A stretch of DNA of 11,450 bases. It comes from CAYMWF01 sp964394085 [NCBI: uncultured Gemmatimonadota bacterium]. Lineage in GTDB: Bacteria; GCA-2686955; CAYMWF01. The notes under the pieces were generated by a model. That model made no database searches. It was not told where the DNA came from and saw only the letters and a program-made list of their open reading frames with translations. This document shows positions 6,494 through 11,450 of the stretch, in pieces; the stretch's first letter is position 1; the number at the start of each line of letters is the position of its first letter. The stretch spans positions 1-11,450 of the forward strand of contig CAYMWF010000128.1 of the NCBI GenBank assembly GCA_964394085.1, read 5' to 3'. The translations under genes were made by a program, and so were the position numbers.

Positions 6494-7294
6494 TCAATTC
6501 AGGATAGAGGGTTTGAACCGGAAGTTCGGCTCGCCGGAAGCGTTTTTTTCGGGAATCGAAATCACGAACCGCGCTCCCTGGCCGTATTCTCCCGTCTCCT
6601 CCACCGACCATCCGTACAAAACGCAGATCCTCCTGACGAGATAGAGACCGTGCCCGGTCCCTTTCCCCATCCCGTCCAGGAAGACCGATTCCTTCTCACC
6701 GGCGGATATCCCCACGCCGTTATCCTCGTAAACCAGGTCCAGGCTGCCGTTTCCCCGGGGGTCGACGTATACTCTGACCTCGTCGATATCCCCGCCGTGT
6801 TTGATGGTGTTGTCGAAGAGGTTGAAGAAGATGCGGCCCAGCAGGGAGTCGGCGTAAATTGAAAGACCCGCGCACCTGATCCGGATCTTCATGTCGTCAA
6901 GGTTCCTGACCAGCCGGAAAGCTTCCAAGATGGTTTCTTCAATTTCGAGGTAGCCGGATTTTTCAGCGCCCGGATTTTCGAAGGCGCGGGAGATCGCCAG
7001 GATCCGCTCCATCTGATCGCAGACATTTTCAATACGCCGCAGGTAATTGTATACGTTCCCGTCGCGATCGAGCTCGAGCTGCTCGACCTCCTGTTTGGCC
7101 AGATAAACAAATCCGATCGCGGCGGAAAGTTTATTGAGGAGATCGTGGCGGGTGAGTCTTCCGGCGACGAGAAGCTTTTCATTCATTTCTGATAAGATCG
7201 CCGTCCGGCTCCCGGCAGCGTCCTGGTTCGACAGGGACTGTTCCGTAAGCCGATCGCAGAGATCCCGCTCGATTCTCGATTCTACGCTTTTCAT
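6494..7294 (-). CDS. Soluble sensor-less histidine kinase
   Basis: A 266-residue protein with no membrane segment or signal peptide. Residues 1-45 look like a helical lead-in. The likely phospho-acceptor is H50 in RLTRHDLLNKLSA, an RHDLxN type of H-box often found in kinases that follow PAS domains. The HATPase_c domain follows: N-box FFNLFDNTIKHG (N158, N162), G1-box EDNGVGIS (D191, G193, G195), and G2-box GKGTGHGLYLV (210-220). All catalytic boxes look intact. Input domains such as PAS or GAF are missing, so a partner protein would have to supply the signal. No response regulator is in the window. The start has GGAG 5 bases upstream (7300-7303 on the plus strand). It is divergent from the EIIA-ThrRS genes and convergent with the CpeT-like gene. 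Confidence 0.87.
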   Translation of the reverse strand: MKSVESRIERDLCDRLTEQSLSNQDAAGSRTAILSEMNEKLLVAGRLTRHDLLNKLSAAIGFVYLAKQEVEQLELDRDGNVYNYLRRIENVCDQMERILAISRAFENPGAEKSGYLEIEETILEAFRLVRNLDDMKIRIRCAGLSIYADSLLGRIFFNLFDNTIKHGGDIDEVRVYVDPRGNGSLDLVYEDNGVGISAGEKESVFLDGMGKGTGHGLYLVRRICVLYGWSVEETGEYGQGARFVISIPEKNASGEPNFRFKPSILN

Positions 7295-7485
7295 GACAGC
7301 TCCGATTCGAAACGAGTATCCGTCCCCCGTTTTTATAGTAGGCAGAAGTCGTCAACGGGCGGCGCCGGACCGGCCGGTTCTAAACAAATCCGGCGGAATG
7401 GTCGAAAATAGTGAAACGGAGGGAACCGAAAAGATCGAATCGAGCTTTCTGCGCCATGCGTATGGGGGTATAAAGCTGATATTCG

Positions 7486-7514
7486 TTGACGCTTGTGCGA
7501 TCAGGAAGTAATCT
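7486..7514 (+). promoter_or_regulatory. Candidate sigma-70 promoter for the EIIA-ThrRS-DUF362 run
   Basis: TTGACG (7486-7491, five of six consensus bases) is followed by a 17-base spacer and TAATCT (7509-7514), which keeps the first, second and last -10 bases. Transcription would begin near 7521, leaving about 30 bases of leader before the GTG at 7552. The rest of the 257-base divergent region (7295-7551) holds a GC palindrome ACCGGCCGGT at 7369-7378 and nothing else I can support; no T-box leader for the synthetase is visible. CTCTC/GAGAG (7513-7517 and 7526-7530) could form a small hairpin at the RNA start. Confidence 0.45.
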
Positions 7515-7551
7515 CTCCGGATTCTGAGAGGGTAGTTGCCAGGAGTGAAAC

Positions 7552-8085
7552 GTGCAGCTTTTAAGGCTCCTCGGGGAGCACAATATCAAACTGGAGATAG
7601 AGACACCCGTTCCCGAACCTTCGGGCGAGGAGATCGAGGTGGATGCGGATGTCGAAGAAGACGAAGTCGCATCCTGGATGGTCCGGGATGCGAAGATGTC
7701 GATACTCCGCGAACTCGTCGATCTCCTGGACTGCTGCGGGACCGTCGGAAGCACCAACAAGCTTTTCAACGATCTCTGGAACAGGGAGAAGCGATCGAGC
7801 ACCGGGGTCGGCAACGGGCTTGCCATTCCGCATGTCCGCTCCAGCCACGTGAAGGAACTGTCCCTCTGCGTCGCCGTTTCCAGGGAGGGCCACCCCTGGG
7901 ACGCCATCGACGAAAAAGACGTTTTCGTGTTCATCTGTATCGTCTCACCGCCATACGATGACCGGATTTACCTCAAACTGTATCCCGAGATAGCGAAGAT
8001 CTTTTCACAGGATCATATCATACAGCGATTTCTCGACTCCTGGAGCGTGCACGAGATACTGCAGGTATTCAGGGAGCATTATTGA
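7552..8085 (+). CDS. PTS EIIA type-2 (fructose/mannitol/nitrogen-type) domain protein
   Basis: A 177-residue cytoplasmic protein. Residues about 49-177 form a PTS EIIA type-2 domain, which accepts phosphate from HPr or a paralogue on a histidine. The active-site signature is seen as STGVGNGLAIPH with H94, followed by VAVSREGHPWDAIDEKDVFVFICIVSPP and a typical C-terminal helix region. The first 45 residues are not part of the domain: a short hydrophobic start and then an acidic stretch (EPSGEEIEVDADVEEDEVA). The GTG start is supported by AGGAG 6 bases upstream (7541-7545). No HPr, EI, EIIB or EIIC lies in the window, so a regulatory role like that of PtsN, rather than sugar uptake, is plausible but inferred. 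The threonyl-tRNA synthetase follows after 50 bases. Confidence 0.87.
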   Translation: MQLLRLLGEHNIKLEIETPVPEPSGEEIEVDADVEEDEVASWMVRDAKMSILRELVDLLDCCGTVGSTNKLFNDLWNREKRSSTGVGNGLAIPHVRSSHVKELSLCVAVSREGHPWDAIDEKDVFVFICIVSPPYDDRIYLKLYPEIAKIFSQDHIIQRFLDSWSVHEILQVFREHY

Positions 8086-8125
8086 TCCTGCAGCCCGGAA
8101 TTTGCGGGCGTCAAGACAGAAACAC

Positions 8126-8129
8126 GGAG
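8126..8129 (+). promoter_or_regulatory. Ribosome binding site fixing the ThrRS start
   Basis: GGAG lies 6 bases before the ATG at 8136, where the editing domain begins (MRLLMIHADDF). The frame is open further upstream but overlaps the EIIA stop and adds only unrelated residues. Confidence 0.7.
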
Positions 8130-8135
8130 TTTACA

Positions 8136-10007
8136 ATGAGACTTCTCATGATTCATGCGGACGATTTTTCCTTTAAAGTAACCGGGGCCACCGCCGCCGT
8201 CCGCAAAGATATGGAGCTGCCGGAGGAGCTGACCGGAGGTTCCGCGGCCGAGGTTCTCGTCGCATTCATCGCAGTCGAGGACGGAGACGAAAAAGACCCT
8301 TCGTCGGTTATCGAACAGGGGATGGAGGCCATATCCGACAACGCTGTCAAGGTCGGGGCCGCCGAGGTCATGGTGTATCCCTTTGCCCACCTTTCGAGCT
8401 CCCTTTCCACTCCGCGCATAGCCACCAGGGTGCTCGACGGCATCTACAACGGCCTGTACGGGGGCGATTTCGGCTTCGAAGTCAAGCGCGCTCCGTTCGG
8501 CTGGTACAAAGGCTTTGAAATAAGCTGCAAAGGGCATCCTCTGTCCGAGCTCGCCGCCACCATCACACCCGGCCGCAAGAAAGCCCCCGAAGAGGTATCA
8601 GAAGCCCTCGCCGCCGAAAAAGAGCGGAAGGCCGAATTCCTCATCATCACCCCCGAAGGCGATGAAATTCCCCTGGACGATTTCGATTTCAAATCGCGGC
8701 CCGAATTCAAGATCTTCGTGGATTACGACCTCGAAGGCTCACGATTGTCCGATGATGAACCCGCCCATATCCGCATGATGCGTAAAATGGAGCTCGTCGA
8801 CTACGAACCCGGCTCCGACCCGGGCAACTTCCGCTGGTATCCGAAAGGTTTTCTCATCAAGAGGCTGATGGAAGACCATGTGTCCGGCATCCTGCGGGAT
8901 TACGGGGCGATGCAGGTCGAAACCCCGCTCATGTACGACTATCAGCACCCGAACCTGAAAAAATACATGGAGCGTTTCCCCGCGCGGCAGTATGTCGTGA
9001 AAAGCGACAACAAGGAGTATTTCCTGCGGTTCGCGGCCTGTTTCGGCCAGTATCTGATGAAGCACGACATGGGAATTTCTCACAGGCAGCTGCCGCTCCG
9101 CCTCTACGAGCTGACCCACTACTCGTTCCGGCGGGAGCAGAGCGGGGAACTGTCGGGGCTGAAGAGGCTTCGCACCTTCACCATGCCCGATATGCACACC
9201 CTGGCCGGCGGAATGGATTCGGCCAAGGAGGAGTTCGAGCGGCAGTTCCGAATGTGCATCGACTGGATGAAAGACCTGGAGCTCCCGTACGAGCTGGCGT
9301 TCAGGTCGGTCCGCTCCTACTATGACGAGCACGCCGGATTCATGAAAGAAATGGCCCGGGTGGCCGGGAGGCCTTTCCTCCTCGAACTGTGGGACGACCG
9401 CTTCTTCTACTTTATCATGAAGTGCGAATTCAACACCATCGACAGCCAGGGCAAGGCGTCCACCCTGCCCACCGTTCAGATCGACGTGGAAAACACCAGC
9501 CGTTTCGACATTACCTACACCACTCCGGGCGGCGGTAAGGAGAACCCTCTCCTGCTCCACTCATCCATCTCCGGTTCCATCGATCGGGTGGTGTACGGTT
9601 TGCTCGAACGCCAGGCTTTAAAGATGAAGAAGGGCGAAAAGGCGAACTTCCCCCTGTGGCTGGCGCCTACCCAGGTTCGAATCATCCCGGTCAGCGAGTT
9701 ATTCAACGATCTGGCTGAGAAACTTCTGGATAAGTTCAACTGCAGGGTGGATGTCGACGACCGCAACGAATCCCTTTCCCGCCGCATCCGGACAGCGGAA
9801 AAGGAATGGGTTCCCTTCATCTGCGTTGTCGGCGCCAAAGAACAGGAGAGCGGCCTCGTCGCCGTGAGAACGAGAGACGGCGCCAGGCAGAAGAACATGA
9901 GCCCCGAAGAGCTGGACGCTTTCGTTAAAAAAGAAACCGAGGGCAAACCGTTCATCGGCCTGAACCTGCCGCGGCATATCTCCCGCAGGCCGATTTTCCA
10001 CGGATAA
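8136..10007 (+). CDS. thrS: Threonyl-tRNA synthetase, archaeal type with N-terminal editing domain
   Basis: A 623-residue class II aminoacyl-tRNA synthetase that charges tRNA-Thr with threonine. Residues 1-145 are the archaeal tRNA-Thr editing domain (deacylase fold related to DTD), with H85 in YPFAHLS and K125 in FGWYKGF at sites known to matter in archaeal enzymes for removing serine. The bacterial TGS domain and its separate editing domain are absent. The catalytic core (about 220-490) shows motif 2 FRREQSGELSGLKRLRTF (331-348), motif 3 GSIDRVVYGLLE (480-491) and the three zinc ligands C302, H354 and H475. The anticodon-binding domain (about 510-623) contains LAPTQVRIIPVSE. Length suits archaeal enzymes. 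It probably shares a transcript with the EIIA gene before it and the DUF362 gene after it. Confidence 0.95.
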   Translation: MRLLMIHADDFSFKVTGATAAVRKDMELPEELTGGSAAEVLVAFIAVEDGDEKDPSSVIEQGMEAISDNAVKVGAAEVMVYPFAHLSSSLSTPRIATRVLDGIYNGLYGGDFGFEVKRAPFGWYKGFEISCKGHPLSELAATITPGRKKAPEEVSEALAAEKERKAEFLIITPEGDEIPLDDFDFKSRPEFKIFVDYDLEGSRLSDDEPAHIRMMRKMELVDYEPGSDPGNFRWYPKGFLIKRLMEDHVSGILRDYGAMQVETPLMYDYQHPNLKKYMERFPARQYVVKSDNKEYFLRFAACFGQYLMKHDMGISHRQLPLRLYELTHYSFRREQSGELSGLKRLRTFTMPDMHTLAGGMDSAKEEFERQFRMCIDWMKDLELPYELAFRSVRSYYDEHAGFMKEMARVAGRPFLLELWDDRFFYFIMKCEFNTIDSQGKASTLPTVQIDVENTSRFDITYTTPGGGKENPLLLHSSISGSIDRVVYGLLERQALKMKKGEKANFPLWLAPTQVRIIPVSELFNDLAEKLLDKFNCRVDVDDRNESLSRRIRTAEKEWVPFICVVGAKEQESGLVAVRTRDGARQKNMSPEELDAFVKKETEGKPFIGLNLPRHISRRPIFHG

Positions 10008-10108
10008 CCGCCCTGCACGGCTTTTTCGGCGAATGGAGCCGCGAATCCGCATGATCGCTGCATCCGCGTCCGTTTGAACACGGTGCCCGGGAAAAGCCGT
10101 TTGCCTCC

Positions 10109-10113
10109 AGGAG
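10109..10113 (+). promoter_or_regulatory. Ribosome binding site for the DUF362 gene
   Basis: AGGAG stands 11 bases before the ATG at 10125, somewhat long spacing. It favours this start over the frame's upstream in-frame TTG at 10074. The 117-base gap since the ThrRS stop also has a weak CGGCT/AGCCG hairpin (10018-10022 and 10037-10041) but no convincing terminator or promoter. Confidence 0.5.
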
Positions 10114-10124
10114 AACCACGAAAC

Positions 10125-11282
10125 ATGACAGTATCAAAACCCGCATCGGACGTTTTCTTCGTTCACTCTTACGCCCACGGCGGCAAGAGCCTCATCACGA
10201 AGCTGGGGACGCTCCTCGACCGCGCCGGGTTCGCCGGCTTTCCGGATAAAGCCATAGTCGCGGTGAAAGTGCACGCCGGAGACCGGGGAACGACGGGATA
10301 TCTCCGTCCGATCTACGCCAGGAAAACCGTGAAAATTCTGAAAGACGCCGGGTTCCGGCCCTTCGTATGCGATTCTACCACGCTCTATTCGGGGGCCAGG
10401 GACAACGGCGTCGACATGCTCGAGACCGCGGCGGAAAACGGCTACTCCTGGGCGGGCGTCGGAGCGCCGGTGGTGTCGGCGGACGGTATCCGTTCGAGCT
10501 ATTCGCACGAAGTGGAGGTCGGGTTGAGACACTACGAAACGGTGCGGATTGCGGGCGCCCTGGCCGACGCCGACGCGCTGGTCAACCTGTCGCACTTCAA
10601 GGCGCACATGGTCACGGGTATCGGCGGAGCCATCAAGAATCTCGCCATGGGTTTCGGCACCCGGGCAATGAAGCAGTCGATGCATGCGTCGATGTTCCGG
10701 CCCGAGATCCCGGAAGAAGAGCGCTGCACGAGATGCGGAGACTGCGTCGCGGTCTGCCCGGAAAGAGCCGTGATCCTTGAAGGAGACGGCAGTGTTCCTG
10801 TTTTCGATATGCAGGTCTGCGTCTCCTGCGGTGAATGTATCGCCCACTGCACTTTTAAAGCGCTCAAGGTCAACTGGACGGAAAAACCGGCGGTGCTCGG
10901 AGAGAAAATGGCCGAAACCGCTTACGGCGCGCTGTCGTGCATCGGCGGCAACGCCCTGCACGTGAATTTCCTGCTCGATATCACCCCCGACTGCGACTGC
11001 CTCTCCTGCTCGGATGATCCGATGGTGCCGAACATCGGCATCCTCGCCTCGCGGGATCCGGTAGCCCTGGACCAGGCATCCGCAGACCTGGTGAACGCGG
11101 CCCCCGGCCTCCGGGGAACCCGCCTGAAGAACGCCTTCGCTCCCGGTGACGACAAGTTCGTCGACCTTCGGCCGAAAGTCGACTGGCGACCCCAGCTCGC
11201 CTACGCCGAAGAGATCGGCCTCGGAGTCCGCAGCTACAACCTCATCGCACTCGACGACGACGACAAGCCTCTCACCTTCTGA
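10125..11282 (+). CDS. DUF362 protein with two 4Fe-4S ferredoxin motifs
   Basis: A 385-residue soluble iron-sulfur protein. The N- and C-terminal parts match DUF362: KVHAGDRGTTGYLRP (48-62), NLSHFKAHMVTGIGGAIKNLAMGFG (154-178) and IGILASRDPVALDQASADL (304-322). Between them lies a bacterial-ferredoxin pair of cluster motifs: C201/C204/C207 with C211, and C232/C235/C238 with C242, each CxxCxxCxxxC. An extra cysteine group follows at C290, C292 and C295 (DCDCLSC). Such proteins are common in anaerobic bacteria and archaea; no reaction is established, but electron transfer is likely. There is no signal peptide, so it should be cytoplasmic. It is the last complete gene in the window and may be cotranscribed with the ThrRS gene 117 bases upstream. 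Confidence 0.93.
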   Translation: MTVSKPASDVFFVHSYAHGGKSLITKLGTLLDRAGFAGFPDKAIVAVKVHAGDRGTTGYLRPIYARKTVKILKDAGFRPFVCDSTTLYSGARDNGVDMLETAAENGYSWAGVGAPVVSADGIRSSYSHEVEVGLRHYETVRIAGALADADALVNLSHFKAHMVTGIGGAIKNLAMGFGTRAMKQSMHASMFRPEIPEEERCTRCGDCVAVCPERAVILEGDGSVPVFDMQVCVSCGECIAHCTFKALKVNWTEKPAVLGEKMAETAYGALSCIGGNALHVNFLLDITPDCDCLSCSDDPMVPNIGILASRDPVALDQASADLVNAAPGLRGTRLKNAFAPGDDKFVDLRPKVDWRPQLAYAEEIGLGVRSYNLIALDDDDKPLTF

Positions 11283-11450
11283 CCCGAATATCCGATCGAG
11301 AGTTCAGACCGAACACGTGTGTCCGTCATCGCAAACCGGGCAGATTCGACGGCAGGCGTCGAAGCCCCGTCGATATTGTACGATTTCCGGCTTTCTTCTA
11401 CAGTACTGCGCGACACTATCTATCGCATGCACGGGGGACTGAAAATCCGT
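11283..11450. other. Non-coding end of the window
   Basis: 168 bases with no convincing gene. TCGACGG (11346-11352) and CCGTCGA (11367-11373) form a 7-bp inverted repeat with a 14-base loop; without a T tract directly after it, it is only a weak terminator candidate for the DUF362 gene. The last 20 or so bases (11431-11450) resemble the anticodon arm of a tRNA-Phe (loop CTGAAAA), but no matching D-arm or acceptor stem lies upstream and the window stops before a T-arm could be seen. Confidence 0.35.

Noticed and set aside
7330-7360. Minus-strand promoter for the kinase (TTGACG and TATAAA)
   Set aside because: The two elements are only 12 bases apart, too close for a sigma-70 promoter.
7295-7551. 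T-box leader controlling the synthetase operon
   Set aside because: No T-box sequence, specifier stem or terminator hairpin is visible, and the likely leader is only about 30 bases.
8739-9560. Long minus-strand open frame of 273 codons
   Set aside because: Antisense to the ThrRS catalytic core; the composition reflects the GC-rich codons of the true gene.
10134-10961. Long minus-strand open frame of 275 codons
   Set aside because: Antisense to the DUF362 gene, which shows intact ferredoxin motifs on the plus strand.
11407-11450. Complete tRNA gene
   Set aside because: Only the anticodon arm resembles a tRNA; positions expected for the D-arm do not pair and U8 and the GG of the D-loop are missing.
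1-11450. CRISPR array, transposon ends or tandem repeats
   Set aside because: No regularly spaced direct repeats, transposase or terminal inverted repeats were seen by eye.

Overview
The window looks bacterial, with moderately high GC. Shine-Dalgarno sites stand at sensible distances from most starts, GTG is used as an alternative start, one gene pair overlaps by a GTGA quartet, one product has a Sec-type signal peptide, and there is a phosphotransferase-type EIIA domain. No rRNA, recognisable complete tRNA, transposase, integrase or CRISPR repeat is visible, so the phylum cannot be fixed. An archaeal-type threonyl-tRNA synthetase and a DUF362 iron-sulfur protein would fit an anaerobic, little-cultured lineage, but that is inference.

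Layout. (1) Positions 24-1127 hold a cysteine-rich DUF3795 protein followed by a terminator-like hairpin, then a small four-helix membrane protein. (2) Positions 1213-3924 are a tight same-strand run, probably one transcript: small cupin, GNAT acetyltransferase (4-base overlap), two different class I SAM methyltransferases, and a DUF1801 protein, with gaps of 15-30 bases. (3) Positions 3982-5643 continue on the same strand with a third class I methyltransferase and an O-methyltransferase of the caffeoyl-CoA/catechol type, separated by wider gaps. (4) Positions 5721-6362 encode an exported CpcT/CpeT-family protein, with no phycobilisome genes in sight. (5) Positions 6494-7294 on the minus strand encode a soluble histidine kinase without a recognisable sensor domain or a neighbouring response regulator. 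(6) After a 257-base divergent region with a good sigma-70-type promoter candidate, 7552-11282 holds a PTS EIIA type-2 domain protein, an archaeal-type threonyl-tRNA synthetase with its own editing domain, and a DUF362 protein with two 4Fe-4S ferredoxin motifs.

How the parts work together: there is no clear pathway. Region 2-3 is rich in small-molecule-modifying enzymes (four methyltransferases, one acetyltransferase, one cupin), but no scaffold-building, transport or resistance gene would make it a recognisable biosynthetic cluster. The most notable points are the archaeal-type ThrRS in a bacterial setting, its linkage to an orphan EIIA domain, the non-cyanobacterial CpeT protein, and the grouping of four unrelated methyltransferases. 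I did not find evidence strong enough to claim a new biological system.
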